From positions 691,385 to 755,384 of the forward strand of contig NZ_ATWI01000008.1 in assembly GCF_000421165.1 (NCBI RefSeq): DNA of 64,000 nucleotides, written 5' to 3'. The DNA is from Marinobacter daepoensis DSM 16072. Its GTDB lineage: Bacteria > Pseudomonadota > Gammaproteobacteria > Pseudomonadales > Oleiphilaceae. The notes below the pieces were generated by a model, which was not told where the DNA came from, did not search any database, and worked only from the letters and a program-made list of their open reading frames with translations. This document shows, piece after piece, positions 8,768 to 17,157 of this stretch (positions within the stretch are counted from its first letter, which is position 1; the number at the start of each line of letters is the position of its first letter). Both the position numbers and the translations under genes were made by a program.

Positions 8768-9522
8768 TGAGAAAGCTGATTTTTGGTCTCGTTTTTGCGC
8801 TCCTGCCGGCCCTCGGGCTGGCGGCCGGTGCCGCGGTTCCTCTCGACGCGATGGAGCCCGATCACACCAATAAGGAATCGCTGCAGCGCGGTGCTGCTCT
8901 GTTCACCAACTACTGCATGGGGTGTCATTCCATGGAGTACGCTCGTTACAAGCGGGTGGCAGATGATCTGGAGATTCCGGTTGACCTCTACGAGGAAAAC
9001 CTGATTTTCACCGGCGCCAAAATTGGTGAGCTGATGAAGATCTCCATGAGCAAGGATATGGCTGCAGGCTGGTTTGGTGCTCCGCCACCAGACCTGACTC
9101 TGGAGACCCGTCTGCGTGGAGAGTCCTGGGTCTATTCCTACCTGCGTGGCTTCTACCAGGATGAGGCCCGTCCGTTGGGTGTGAACAACGTGGTTTTTGA
9201 TAACGTTGGTATGCCTCATGTTCTGGTTGAGATGCAGGGTCTTTGTGCGGTCAAGCCTAAGATTGGTGTTGATGCGTCGGTTGAGCCACTGAGTGGCAAC
9301 ATCAATAACGCGGACGTGTGCCCCGATTATGCGATCGAAGGCTCAATGGCTGGGCCGGAGTTTGATCAGGCGATGTGGGATCTGACCAACTTCATGTCTT
9401 ACATGGGTGACCCGGTCAAGGTTGAGCGCGAGCGTCTGGGCATTTTCGTGCTGATCTTTGTGGCCATCTTCTTTGTGTTCGCGTACTTGCTCAACCGCGA
9501 GTACTGGAAAGACGTACACTAA
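8767..9522 (+). CDS. petC: Ubiquinol-cytochrome c reductase, cytochrome c1 subunit
   Basis: A 251-residue periplasmic c-type cytochrome. It has a signal peptide (hydrophobic residues 5-21, AAGAA cleavage region), one heme-binding CMGCH (residues 55-59), and a C-terminal anchor helix (IFVLIFVAIFFVFAYLL) with a short cytoplasmic tail. The ATG overlaps the last base of the petB stop, so all three subunits are translationally coupled. The hairpin at 9552-9583 ends the operon. Confidence 0.97.
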   Translation: MRKLIFGLVFALLPALGLAAGAAVPLDAMEPDHTNKESLQRGAALFTNYCMGCHSMEYARYKRVADDLEIPVDLYEENLIFTGAKIGELMKISMSKDMAAGWFGAPPPDLTLETRLRGESWVYSYLRGFYQDEARPLGVNNVVFDNVGMPHVLVEMQGLCAVKPKIGVDASVEPLSGNINNADVCPDYAIEGSMAGPEFDQAMWDLTNFMSYMGDPVKVERERLGIFVLIFVAIFFVFAYLLNREYWKDVH

Positions 9523-9531
9523 GATTTAGGG

Positions 9532-9537
9532 TATAAT
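9532..9537 (+). promoter_or_regulatory. -10 element upstream of sspA (weak promoter)
   Basis: A perfect TATAAT lies ten bases after the petC stop, but no good -35 is found at 16-18 bases (AAGACG at 17). A transcript from about 9544 would immediately enter the hairpin at 9552-9583, so either this is a leader-attenuated sspA promoter or a chance match. Confidence 0.35.
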
Positions 9538-9551
9538 CCCGTGTCCTTGAT

Positions 9552-9583
9552 TCCAGCGAGTCTTTGAGGCTCGCTGGATTTTT
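9552..9583 (+). terminator. Intrinsic terminator between petC and sspA
   Basis: A perfect 9-bp stem (TCCAGCGAG / CTCGCTGGA) with a 9-base loop is followed by TTTTT. It is best read as the petABC terminator. Confidence 0.78.
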
Positions 9584-9627
9584 GCGTTTTGCATTGTTTC
9601 GATTTTTCAGAATCGTGAGGTAGCTAT

Positions 9628-10257
9628 ATGGGCGTTGTGACCAAGCGGTCATCAATGACATTCTTTTCGGATCCTGCCAGTCACTACAGCCATCGTGTGC
9701 GTATTGTTCTGGCTGAGAAAGGTGTCACCGTTGATATCGTGGATGTAGATCCGGACAATCCGCCGACAGAGTTGGCGGACCTGAACCCGTACAACGCCCT
9801 GCCGACGCTGGTAGATCGGGATCTGGTTCTGTACGAGCCAAACATCATGATGGAGTATCTGGATGAGCGTTTTCCTCATCCGCCATTGCTGCCGGTCTAC
9901 CCGGTTGCTCGCGCCAATAGCCGGCTGATGATTCATCGGATTCAGAAAGACTGGTGTGGGCTGGTTGATCAGATTCTTGCTCAACCAGGTGGTAAGGCCA
10001 GCGATGCTGCTCGTAAGGAGCTCAAAGAGAGTCTTCTGGCGACGGCGCCGCTGTTCGCAGAGATGCCGTTCTTCCTGTCTGAAGAGTTCACCATTGTGGA
10101 TTGCTGCATCGCTCCGATTCTCTGGCGTTTGCCCGCCTTGGGTATTGAGTTGAACGAGAAGCAGGCGAAGCCGTTGCAGAAATACATGGAGAGCATTTTT
10201 GCCAGAGAAGGTTTCAAGGCAAGCTTGTCCGATCTGGAAGAAGATATTCGTAGCTGA
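9628..10257 (+). CDS. sspA: Stringent starvation protein A
   Basis: SspA binds RNA polymerase and modulates transcription in stationary phase and acid stress. It has a glutathione-transferase fold but is not an active GST. The 209 residues show the N-terminal thioredoxin-like half ([22 protein letters not shown]), [34 protein letters not shown] (split here: NPYNALPTL, then [18 protein letters not shown]) and an all-helical C-terminal half. GTGAGG lies 6 bases before the ATG. sspB follows after 36 bases, the usual operon. Confidence 0.95.
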   Translation: MGVVTKRSSMTFFSDPASHYSHRVRIVLAEKGVTVDIVDVDPDNPPTELADLNPYNALPTLVDRDLVLYEPNIMMEYLDERFPHPPLLPVYPVARANSRLMIHRIQKDWCGLVDQILAQPGGKASDAARKELKESLLATAPLFAEMPFFLSEEFTIVDCCIAPILWRLPALGIELNEKQAKPLQKYMESIFAREGFKASLSDLEEDIRS

Positions 10258-10293
10258 TTTTCAGTACCCGTATTTCTGCGCAGGAGTTTCGCT

Positions 10294-10719
10294 GTGTCCG
10301 AGATGACTATTGCCATGACATCCAGTCGCCCCTATCTGGTGCGTTCGCTGAACGAGTGGATACTGGATAATGACTGTACGCCGTATATTGTGGTCGACGC
10401 TGGTGTTCAGGGGGTGCAGGTGCCGACTGAGCACGTTGCTAATGGTCAGATCGTACTGAACATCAGCCCCGGTGCTGTTCGGGGGCTGGTTATTGGTAAC
10501 GGCGCTCTTGAGTTCAGTGCCCGCTTTGGCGGTGTGCCTATGCAGGTCTTTATCCCCCTCCAGGCGGTGATAGCGATTTATGCCAAGGAGAATGGTGAGG
10601 GGATGGTCTTTGGGAGTGAGCCCGGCTCACCCGATCCGGATGGTGGTGGAGACGAGAAGCCCCACCGGCGGACGGATGATCGTCCAAGTGGCAGGCCCAC
10701 CCTGAAGGTTGTGAAGTAA
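10294..10719 (+). CDS. sspB: ClpXP protease specificity-enhancing factor SspB
   Basis: SspB delivers ssrA-tagged proteins to the ClpXP protease. The 141 residues contain the tag-binding fold at the N-terminus (RPYLVRSLNEWILDN, then GVPMQVFIPLQAVIAIYAKENG), an acidic and proline-rich flexible linker, and a C-terminal TLKVVK tail that matches the ClpX-binding tail known from E. coli. The start is GTG at 10294 with AGGAG 7 bases upstream; ATGs at 10303 and 10315 are poorer choices. Confidence 0.95.
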   Translation: MSEMTIAMTSSRPYLVRSLNEWILDNDCTPYIVVDAGVQGVQVPTEHVANGQIVLNISPGAVRGLVIGNGALEFSARFGGVPMQVFIPLQAVIAIYAKENGEGMVFGSEPGSPDPDGGGDEKPHRRTDDRPSGRPTLKVVK

Positions 10720-10720
10720 T

Positions 10721-10747
10721 AAAAAAGCCGGCGATGCCGGCTTTTTT
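10721..10747. terminator. Bidirectional terminator between sspB and diaA
   Basis: A symmetric AAAAAAGCCGGC, GAT loop, GCCGGCTTTTTT hairpin serves sspB on the plus strand and diaA on the minus strand, whose stop is two bases away. Confidence 0.92.
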
Positions 10748-10748
10748 A

Positions 10749-11339
10749 TTATCCGCCAAAAAGCTTGTGATCGATGAGATCGCAGATGGCGTTGATAATC
10801 ACCATCAGAAGCGGTGTTGCCTCGTTCGGTGGCAGGTCGTTCAAGGCGATTTCGTGGTCTTCCGGGTGCATCAGGGAGGTGATATCCGATTTCTCCCTGG
10901 CGCTTAGCACAACAACCCCCATTTCCCGGTCATGAGCGGCCTGTATCGCCTGTATAAGGTTGGCTTTGTGGCCGTCATCCACAATCACGAACAGAAGGTC
11001 GCCCGGTTTTCCTATGGCTCTGACCTGGCGCGAGAACGTGTCATTGAACCGGTTGTCGCGGCAGATTGCCGAATAGGTTGTGGCGTCGGCGCCCAGATTG
11101 ATTGCCGGCAAGGCCGGGCGGTCCTGGTCGAAGCGTGACAGCAGGGCGGTGCAGAAATACTGGGCCAGTACGTTGGCGCTGCCATTGGCGCAGGTGATGA
11201 TCTTGCCATCCTGTAGCAGTGCGTCAACAAAGGCCTGGGCAACATGCTCAATGCCGGGGCCGGCGGTACTTGCCGCATGGGCCGTATGCTCCATGTGACT
11301 GGCGAACCATTGATTGATTCTCTGATCGGTATCGGTCAT
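10749..11339 (-). CDS. diaA: DnaA initiator-associating protein DiaA / SIS-domain protein
   Basis: A 196-residue single SIS (sugar isomerase) domain protein. DiaA in E. coli is a tetramer that promotes DnaA assembly at oriC, and it is related to the heptose isomerase GmhA. Seen here: the helical N-terminus, ITCANGSANVLAQYF in place of the SIS substrate loop, PGDLLFVIVDDG, and a C-terminal helix ending DHKLFGG. Synteny (rsmI / lpoA-yraN-diaA) favours DiaA over GmhA. It is the third gene of the minus-strand lpoA operon. Confidence 0.85.
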   Translation of the reverse strand: MTDTDQRINQWFASHMEHTAHAASTAGPGIEHVAQAFVDALLQDGKIITCANGSANVLAQYFCTALLSRFDQDRPALPAINLGADATTYSAICRDNRFNDTFSRQVRAIGKPGDLLFVIVDDGHKANLIQAIQAAHDREMGVVVLSAREKSDITSLMHPEDHEIALNDLPPNEATPLLMVIINAICDLIDHKLFGG

Positions 11340-11348
11340 GTGTTTTGG

Positions 11349-11720
11349 TCAATCTGCCTGAATTGCATTTTTAATCCATTGTACCCGGTACTTGCTGGAC
11401 TGGCCTGGTGTTATGCCAATGACATCAATTCGTGTCGCCAGATTCCAGAGTCCGTGACGATGCAGGTAGAAAGAGGCGGCCCGCACCAGGCGCGTCTGCT
11501 TTCGTTGCGATATTGAACTGATGGGGTCGACCAGCGCGCCAGTCGAGCGGAAGCGTACCTCAAAAAAAACGAGTACGTCTGAGTCCATCCCGATAAGGTC
11601 AATTTCGCCGCCCCGGTTGTATACATTTTGGTCAATAACCCGGACGCCTTTGGTGGTGAGATAGCGGGCGGCAACGCCTTCGTAATATTGTCCGAGTTGT
11701 CTTGAGCCTTCCCTGGCCAT
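11349..11720 (-). CDS. yraN: UPF0102 family protein YraN
   Basis: A 123-residue protein with the hallmark Holliday-resolvase-like nuclease core: G..YE..A..YL at the N-terminus, then GGEIDLIGMD and VFFEVRFRS. The exact function is not established in the family. It lies 6 bases after lpoA and 9 before diaA, the same order as in E. coli. Confidence 0.9.
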   Translation of the reverse strand: MAREGSRQLGQYYEGVAARYLTTKGVRVIDQNVYNRGGEIDLIGMDSDVLVFFEVRFRSTGALVDPISSISQRKQTRLVRAASFYLHRHGLWNLATRIDVIGITPGQSSKYRVQWIKNAIQAD

Positions 11721-11726
11721 TGATTG

Positions 11727-13574
11727 TCAATCTTGAGTGGTTGCAGCTTCTTCCCGGTCCATGGCCGGGTCGAGAGCTTTAGGCTCTCCGTTCTGGAACT
11801 GGGCCCAGACCTGTTTTCTGTGAATGCTGCCATCCCGGTCCATGGTCAGTGTCCCGGTTTGTCCTTCGATGACGGCATCGTCGACCTGGCGTAACAGTGG
11901 CAGGCGCTTGCTTAGGTGCCATGCATCAGCGCCCATGGCGAAAAGGCGCCCCAACTGGCCTCGGGTGCCATTCAGGTAGGCTTGCGACTCATCTCTCAGC
12001 GGATTGTTCTCCGCAAGTACCCAAGGGATGTCGGTAAAGATCACGCTGTCGACGTCACGATCACGGGCAGGGTTCGGGGAGCCTTCATAGACAATGGATG
12101 GGGAGTATACCGGCAGATCCCCGCCGTAATAAAAGGCAAATAGGGGCTTGAACTGTCGCGCAATCGTGGGGGCGGCCACCAGGACAATGGCTTCCGCATC
12201 TTGGCGGCGGCGTGGTTCAAACTCGAGGTTTCGGCCGATGGTGCGCTCGACCAGGATGGCGCGCTCGCGGGAGGTGGTGATCCCCAGCAGGTCGGCGGTA
12301 ACGGAGCGCAGGTTGTCTTCCGGGAAGAATCGCTCGACAGCCAGGGTGGTCAGACCTAGTTGCTCCATTTGTGCTCTGAGTGCAGCCTCAACCCGGTCTC
12401 CCCATTCTCCGTGAGGAATGATTACAAGCGCTTTTTTCAGGTTTTCGGCATCCAGACGATCTGCTATCTGCCGGACTTCGTCCTCTGCGGACAGGCCGAA
12501 CTGGTAGAGGCCGTCCGGAACCGGTGTGCCGGCAGGCAGATAATTCAGCCCCAGCGCGGGGACCGGGAGGGTGCTCAGGTCGGATAGCTGGATCAGATCT
12601 TCCTTGTCCAGAGGGCCAACGACCAGGTCGATGTCCCCATTGGCGAGCTCTTGGTAGATTTCGGAAAACCGGTTTGTGGACGTGTCGATTACGCGGATAT
12701 CCGTTGTGCTTCGATCGGTTGTCTCATCCTGGTAATAAGCCGCCAGGAAACCATCTCGTATGGCTTTGCCTGCGCTGGCCAATGCGCCTTGAAGTGGAAC
12801 GGCCAGGACCAGCTTTTCAGGGCGGCTGGCCGCCAGTTCAGCCAGTAGGGCCAGCTCCGTAGGCATGATCTGAGCGGCTGGGTGGCCGGGCCAGTTGTTC
12901 TGCCATTGCCGGACCAGTCGGCCCTGATCATCCAGGCTACCGCCTTTGGTGCGCAAACGCAGGGCCAGTTCCAGCCAGCCCTGCACTTCAAATCCGAGAG
13001 CGTTATCGGATGCCTCTTCCAGGCGTGTCTCATCAATGGTCTTAAGAATTTGCCAGATCTGGTCGTGTATATCCTGGGGAGAGGCGCTATTGTCTGTCTG
13101 GCTCAGGAGAATCAGGGTCAGGGCGCCGGAAAGCGGAGCTCCTGCCAGCTCATAAGTCTTAGCCTGAAGGCGCGCCGCTCTTGCAAGCAGTTCAGGGGGG
13201 TAGGCCAGAAAGCTCTCTGGCGAGCGCTCAGCGATGAGGTTTGAGGCCCATTTGCTGTCCTGAAGTTCGTTCGCTGTAGCCATTCCGAGCAGGCGCCGTT
13301 GCCGTTGGATGTCTTCTGGTGCGCTGTCCAGAAAGGGGCTGCGGAGGATGGTTCGCGCATCTTCCTGTTTTCCCTGATCCTGGAATCGGCTCGCGACTCT
13401 GAGCAGGTAACGCTGGCCAACGATCGCGTTTCTTTCGTCCTTGGCCAGAGACAGAGCCTGTTCGGGAGTGTCCGCCATGTGCTCGTCCAGATTGACGGTT
13501 GCGCATCCCCCCAGATAAAGCAGGACAAGGATAATCAGTGCCAGGGTTGGTCTTTGACTAAAGCTGTTTGTCAT
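11727..13574 (-). CDS. lpoA: Penicillin-binding protein activator LpoA (outer-membrane lipoprotein)
   Basis: LpoA reaches from the outer membrane to activate PBP1A. The 615-residue precursor begins with a lipoprotein signal (hydrophobic stretch ending in LYLGGC, Cys about residue 21). Then comes a helical TPR-like half, and from about residue 240 a periplasmic-binding-protein-like half (KLVLAVPLQGALASAGKAI; DGLYQFGLSAEDEV; ALVIIPHGEWGDR). The open frame extends 33 codons upstream, but the ATG at 13574 starts a proper lipoprotein signal. It is divergent from rsmI across ~145 bases. Confidence 0.92.
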   Translation of the reverse strand: MTNSFSQRPTLALIILVLLYLGGCATVNLDEHMADTPEQALSLAKDERNAIVGQRYLLRVASRFQDQGKQEDARTILRSPFLDSAPEDIQRQRRLLGMATANELQDSKWASNLIAERSPESFLAYPPELLARAARLQAKTYELAGAPLSGALTLILLSQTDNSASPQDIHDQIWQILKTIDETRLEEASDNALGFEVQGWLELALRLRTKGGSLDDQGRLVRQWQNNWPGHPAAQIMPTELALLAELAASRPEKLVLAVPLQGALASAGKAIRDGFLAAYYQDETTDRSTTDIRVIDTSTNRFSEIYQELANGDIDLVVGPLDKEDLIQLSDLSTLPVPALGLNYLPAGTPVPDGLYQFGLSAEDEVRQIADRLDAENLKKALVIIPHGEWGDRVEAALRAQMEQLGLTTLAVERFFPEDNLRSVTADLLGITTSRERAILVERTIGRNLEFEPRRRQDAEAIVLVAAPTIARQFKPLFAFYYGGDLPVYSPSIVYEGSPNPARDRDVDSVIFTDIPWVLAENNPLRDESQAYLNGTRGQLGRLFAMGADAWHLSKRLPLLRQVDDAVIEGQTGTLTMDRDGSIHRKQVWAQFQNGEPKALDPAMDREEAATTQD

Positions 13575-13718
13575 GGCGGGCTCGGTACTCTCTGAATCAT
13601 TAGGCTTGTGGTGCCGCGTTTTAGCTGGCAAGTTTACCAGCTCCCGGCGTATTTCACATGACGGGACGGTCATGGCGGGGAAATACCGGTATGGTGATTC
13701 AACTCAGTGGGGATATCT

Positions 13719-14585
13719 ATGTCCAGTTCAGCAGCCGGCGGTGCCGGTGGTCGTCTTTCGATTGTTGCCACCCCCATTGGGAATCTGGCGGATCTCTCGG
13801 ACCGTGCCAGGAAGGTGCTGGCGTCGGCAGACCTGATTGCGGCGGAAGATACCCGTCACAGCTCGAGGTTGCTGCAGCACCTTGGAATCAGTAAACCGCT
13901 GTTGGCGCTGCATGATCACAACGAGAGAGACCGGGTGGGGCGAATTCTGTCTGCACTTGAGGAGGGGAGTCATGTGGCACTGGTTTCCGATGCCGGTACT
14001 CCGCTGATATCTGATCCGGGATACATTGTGGTTCGGGAGGCCCGCAAAGCCGGGTACGCGGTTTCGCCCATTCCAGGGCCCTGTGCGCTGGTTGCTGCGT
14101 TGTCTGCGGCTGGTTTGCCAACCGACCGTTTCCTGTTTGCGGGTTTTCTGCCTGCGAAGCGGTCTGGCCGGCGTTCTGCTCTTGCCGAGCTTGCCGGGCA
14201 AAGTGCCACGCTGGTTTTTTACGAATCCCCACATCGCATACTGGACCTGATGCAGGATGTGGTGGACGAGCTGGGCGGTGATCGTGAGTGTGTTCTGGGG
14301 CGGGAGTTGACCAAGGCGTTTGAGACTTTCTATGGTGGCTCGGCCGACTCAGTGCTCGCGGAGCTTCAGGCAGACCCTAATGGCACCCGGGGTGAGTTTG
14401 TGGTGGTTGTGAAAGGTGCGCCCGCTGTCGTGGATGGTCAGGCAATCGGGCTCGATTCGGACAAGCTCTTGCAGCTGCTTGTGGCCGAATTGCCCGTTAA
14501 GAAAGCGGCTAAAATTGTTGCGGAGGTCAGCGGCCTTGGAAAGAATGAACTGTATCAGCGGGCTCTGCAGTTTAAAGGTGATTAA
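13719..14585 (+). CDS. rsmI: 16S rRNA (cytidine-1402-2'-O)-methyltransferase
   Basis: RsmI methylates the ribose of C1402 in 16S rRNA; RsmH, encoded just downstream of rnpB, modifies the base of the same nucleotide. The protein has the tetrapyrrole-methylase fold: LSIVATPIGNLADLSDRA near the start, AAEDTRHSSRLLQHLGI, SDAGTPLISDPGY and PIPGPCALVAALSAAGLP. It is 288 residues from the ATG at 13719 (GGGGA 6 bases upstream). A GTG at 13707 would add four residues. Confidence 0.95.
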   Translation: MSSSAAGGAGGRLSIVATPIGNLADLSDRARKVLASADLIAAEDTRHSSRLLQHLGISKPLLALHDHNERDRVGRILSALEEGSHVALVSDAGTPLISDPGYIVVREARKAGYAVSPIPGPCALVAALSAAGLPTDRFLFAGFLPAKRSGRRSALAELAGQSATLVFYESPHRILDLMQDVVDELGGDRECVLGRELTKAFETFYGGSADSVLAELQADPNGTRGEFVVVVKGAPAVVDGQAIGLDSDKLLQLLVAELPVKKAAKIVAEVSGLGKNELYQRALQFKGD

Positions 14586-14588
14586 CTC

Positions 14589-14617
14589 TTGCATGCCCGC
14601 CCGCACGCGAGTATTGT
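14589..14617 (+). promoter_or_regulatory. Sigma70 promoter of rnpB
   Basis: TTGCAT (14589-14594), 17 bases, TATTGT (14612-14617). It predicts a start at about 14624, exactly where the outer P1 helix of RNase P RNA begins. Confidence 0.62.
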
Positions 14618-14623
14618 CAGCGC

Positions 14624-14972
14624 CGAGCTCGCCAGACAGTCGCCGCCGGTTTTGCGCCGGGGGAGGAAAGTCCGGGCTCCGCAGGGCAAGGTGCCAGGTA
14701 ACGCCTGGGCGGCGTGAGCCGACGGAAAGTGCAGCAGAAAGTAAACCGCCTAAGCGCCTCAGGGCGCCGGTAAGGGTGAAATGGTGCGGTAAGAGCGCAC
14801 CGCGTGACTGGCAACAGTTCACGGCGATGGTAAACCCCACCTGGAGCAAGACCAAATAGGAATCCAATGGCGTGGCCCGCGCTGGATTCGGGTAGGTTGC
14901 TTGAGGCCTGTGGTGACACAGGCCCTAGATGAATGACTGTCCACGACAGAACCCGGCTTACCGGCGAGCTCT
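14624..14972 (+). ncRNA. rnpB: RNase P RNA (class A)
   Basis: This is the catalytic RNA that removes 5' leaders from tRNA precursors. Ends pair as helix P1 (GAGCTCGCC at 14625-14633 with GGCGAGCTC at 14963-14971). Conserved blocks are CCAGACAGTCGCCGCC, GAGGAAAGTCCGGGCTCC (P4 5' side), GGTAAACCCCACC, and ACAGAACCCGGCTTA (P4 3' side). Length is ~349 nt. It sits between rsmI and mraZ as in Pseudomonas. Protein-coding frames across it on either strand are not real. Confidence 0.96.
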
Positions 14973-14993
14973 CCTCTTTTCTCTCTCGCAACA

Positions 14994-15017
14994 GGGTGAC
15001 TTCTTCACCCTTCTCAT
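14994..15017 (+). terminator. Possible weak terminator of rnpB
   Basis: A short GGGTGA / TCACCC hairpin lies about 22 bases after the RNA end, followed only by TTCTC. The mature 3' end probably arises by processing, so this is a low-confidence call. Confidence 0.3.
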
Positions 15018-15191
15018 AAGTCATCCTTTATAGCCAAAAAATCTTAAACCTGAAGTTGGCTGTTTAAAGGCGTCTGCAGGTACTTGTTTTTTATCCTTTT
15101 CTTTACGGCTTTTTAACGCTTTTGCCGGATTCTGCTTTGTAACCTCTTGTCATTAAAGGAACTTTCCTGAACGTGGTGTGTGTCGCGGCGC

Positions 15192-15220
15192 TTGCATTGT
15201 TATTTGTGTGTTTCTATAGT
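15192..15220 (+). promoter_or_regulatory. Pmra promoter of the dcw cluster
   Basis: TTGCAT (15192-15197), 17 bases, TATAGT (15215-15220). The start is predicted around 15227, at the edge of the MraZ repeat array. The 316-base gene-free stretch from rnpB to mraZ (14973-15288) holds this promoter and operator. The segment 15020-15180 is AT-rich with no recognisable gene. Confidence 0.76.
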
Positions 15221-15228
15221 GTGCGAAA

Positions 15229-15271
15229 GTGGGAAAAAGTGGATTCTGGTGGTTTTTTGTGGAAACAGTGG
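15229..15271 (+). promoter_or_regulatory. MraZ operator: phased GTGG repeats
   Basis: GTGG occurs at 15229, 15239, 15249 and 15259, exactly 10 bases apart, with a fifth copy at 15268 (9 bases on). MraZ is known in other bacteria to bind three or four TGGGN-type repeats about 10 bases apart in its own promoter. Here the array starts at the predicted transcription start, so bound MraZ should block initiation or early elongation of the whole division cluster. Confidence 0.82.
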
Positions 15272-15288
15272 CCTTGGATTCGGCATAA

Positions 15289-15741
15289 ATGAGCAATTTT
15301 CTTGGCAGTCATGCCATCAATATGGATGCAAAGGGACGCTTGGCGATCCCGGCAAAGCTGCGCGAGGAACTCGCGCAGCTTTGTGGTGGCCGTATTGTTC
15401 TGACTGCCAACGCCGATGAAGAACGCTGCCTGCTGCTGTATCCGGAACCAGAGTGGGAGGTGCTGCGCCCCAAGATTGAGGCGCTTCCGAACATGAACAA
15501 AGCTGCGCGTCGCTTGCAGCGCCTGATCCTTGGTAATGCTGCTCAGATGGAGCTGGATTCCGCTGGCAGGATTCTGGTTCCGCCCACCTTGAGAAGTTTT
15601 GCTCATCTGGAGAAAAAGCTGATGTTGATTGGGCAGGGCAAAAAGCTGGAGCTCTGGAGTGAGGAGCGCTGGTTTGCCTGGCTGGATGAATCTGTGGATG
15701 ACGACGATATGCCCCCTGAAATGGAGGCGCTGTCGCTATGA
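15289..15741 (+). CDS. mraZ: Transcriptional regulator / division and cell wall cluster protein MraZ
   Basis: A 150-residue protein with two AbrB-like halves ([14 protein letters not shown] at residues 10-23; [13 protein letters not shown] near 85-97), which form a DNA-binding ring in known structures. As first gene it represses its own cluster through the GTGG array upstream. The Shine-Dalgarno is weak (GGAT about 10 bases before the ATG). The stop overlaps the rsmH start (ATGA). Confidence 0.96.
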   Translation: MSNFLGSHAINMDAKGRLAIPAKLREELAQLCGGRIVLTANADEERCLLLYPEPEWEVLRPKIEALPNMNKAARRLQRLILGNAAQMELDSAGRILVPPTLRSFAHLEKKLMLIGQGKKLELWSEERWFAWLDESVDDDDMPPEMEALSL

Positions 15742-16697
15742 CCGACAGGGCCCGTGATACGAGCGCTCAGGCGTTCCAGCATCGCTCTGTCCTGCTGGAT
15801 TCGGCCGTTGAATTTCTGGTGACAGAGCCTGGTGGCTGCTATGTGGATGCCACGTTTGGTCGCGGTGGACACAGTCGTCTGATTCTGGGGCAGCTTGACC
15901 AGGCTGGGCAGCTTCTGGGAATTGATAAGGACCCGGAGGCCATCGAGGTTGCGCAGGCATTGGCCGCTGGGGACTCGCGTTTCTGTTGGTATCACGGATC
16001 CTTTGCTGAGTTGGGCCAGGCACTGGAGCGCCAGGCGTGGCCTCAGGTCGCGGGAGTTCTGATGGATCTTGGGGTGTCTTCCCCTCAGTTGGATGACGCG
16101 TCTCGTGGATTTTCCTTTCTGCGTGATGGCCCTTTGGATATGCGTATGAATCCCGGGCAGGAGCCGAGTGCAGCTCAGTGGCTGGCGACGGCTGACGAGC
16201 GTGACATCGCAGATGTGATCTGGCGGTACGGTGAGGAGCGTTTTTCTCGCCGTATTGCGCGGCTGGTGGTTGCTCGTCGGCAAGAGCAGCCCATTGAAAC
16301 AACGCGCCAGCTGGCCGAATTGGTGGCAGAAGCTGTGCCCAAAAAAGAGAAGCACAAGCATCCTGCAACCCGGACGTTTCAGGCCATTCGGATTTTTATC
16401 AATCGTGAGCTTGAAGATCTGGAGGCTGGTCTTGAGGCGGCGGTTAAAAGCCTGGCTCCTGGCGGCCGTTTAGTCGTGATCAGCTTTCACTCGCTGGAGG
16501 ATCGGCTGGTCAAGCGATTCATGCGCGATCTCGCCCGTGGCCCAAAGTTGCCGAAAGGTATACCGGTCACGGCAGAGCAGGAAGAGTCAGGGTTTCGGTT
16601 GATTGGAAAGGCCAGTAAAGCCAACGAGCAGGAAATTATGGAGAACGTTCGGGCCCGCAGCGCCGTTATGCGAGTTCTGGAGCGAAAAGCGAATTAA
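15738..16697 (+). CDS. rsmH: 16S rRNA (cytosine-1402-N4)-methyltransferase
   Basis: RsmH (MraW) methylates N4 of C1402 in 16S rRNA using S-adenosylmethionine. The 319 residues include [27 protein letters not shown] (SAM motif I), [19 protein letters not shown] and [16 protein letters not shown]. The start codon overlaps mraZ by four bases. The gene is entirely typical of the family. Confidence 0.97.
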   Translation: MTDRARDTSAQAFQHRSVLLDSAVEFLVTEPGGCYVDATFGRGGHSRLILGQLDQAGQLLGIDKDPEAIEVAQALAAGDSRFCWYHGSFAELGQALERQAWPQVAGVLMDLGVSSPQLDDASRGFSFLRDGPLDMRMNPGQEPSAAQWLATADERDIADVIWRYGEERFSRRIARLVVARRQEQPIETTRQLAELVAEAVPKKEKHKHPATRTFQAIRIFINRELEDLEAGLEAAVKSLAPGGRLVVISFHSLEDRLVKRFMRDLARGPKLPKGIPVTAEQEESGFRLIGKASKANEQEIMENVRARSAVMRVLERKAN

Positions 16698-16723
16698 ATG
16701 GATACGCAGGGGAGCGCGACGCC

Positions 16724-17128
16724 ATGGGTGCGGTAGCGATTGAACAACCGATTAAAACGAGCAGGATCAGTCGGCAGAAGGTGCGTGACGGAGTGGCGAC
16801 GGCTGTGCGGCTGTCGCGACAGGTCTTTGATGCCACGCGGGAAGCGCGGGTTCTGGTCACGCTGATGCTGGTTGCAGTGCTGACACTCTCGTCTATCGGA
16901 GTGGTTGTCAGTGCCCACGAAAATCGGGAGTTGTTCAACACACTGTCCGGTTTGCAGGAGCAGCGCGACGCGTATCAGCGTGAGTGGAGCCAGCTTTTGC
17001 TGGAACAGAGTGCCCTGAGTGCGCATGGGCGGGTCGAAAAATTGGCCGCGGACCGTTTCAGCATGGTGGTGCCCGGGCGGCAGGACATTGTGCTTGTGCC
17101 GCTGATGTCTCCGATTGCAAGCCATTAA
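16724..17128 (+). CDS. ftsL: Cell division protein FtsL
   Basis: A small bitopic division protein that forms a complex with FtsB and FtsQ and helps activate FtsWI. The 134 residues have a basic cytoplasmic N-terminus (about 43 residues), one membrane helix (about 44-64: VLVTLMLVAVLTLSSIGVVV), and a periplasmic coiled coil (ENRELFNTLSGLQEQRDAYQ). Sequence conservation in FtsL is low, so the call rests on topology plus its invariant position between rsmH and ftsI. Confidence 0.92.
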   Translation: MGAVAIEQPIKTSRISRQKVRDGVATAVRLSRQVFDATREARVLVTLMLVAVLTLSSIGVVVSAHENRELFNTLSGLQEQRDAYQREWSQLLLEQSALSAHGRVEKLAADRFSMVVPGRQDIVLVPLMSPIASH

Positions 17129-17157
17129 AACCTACAAATGACTCCGGAGTGACTGAA

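Noticed and set aside
14617-15024. Open frames on both strands across 14416-15024
   Set aside because: They cover RNase P RNA, whose conserved helices and motifs explain the sequence.
16984-17157. N-terminal extension of ftsI to the ATG at 16984
   Set aside because: This would be translated from ftsL DNA in another frame and does not resemble any PBP3 N-terminus; GTG 17158 has a usable Shine-Dalgarno.
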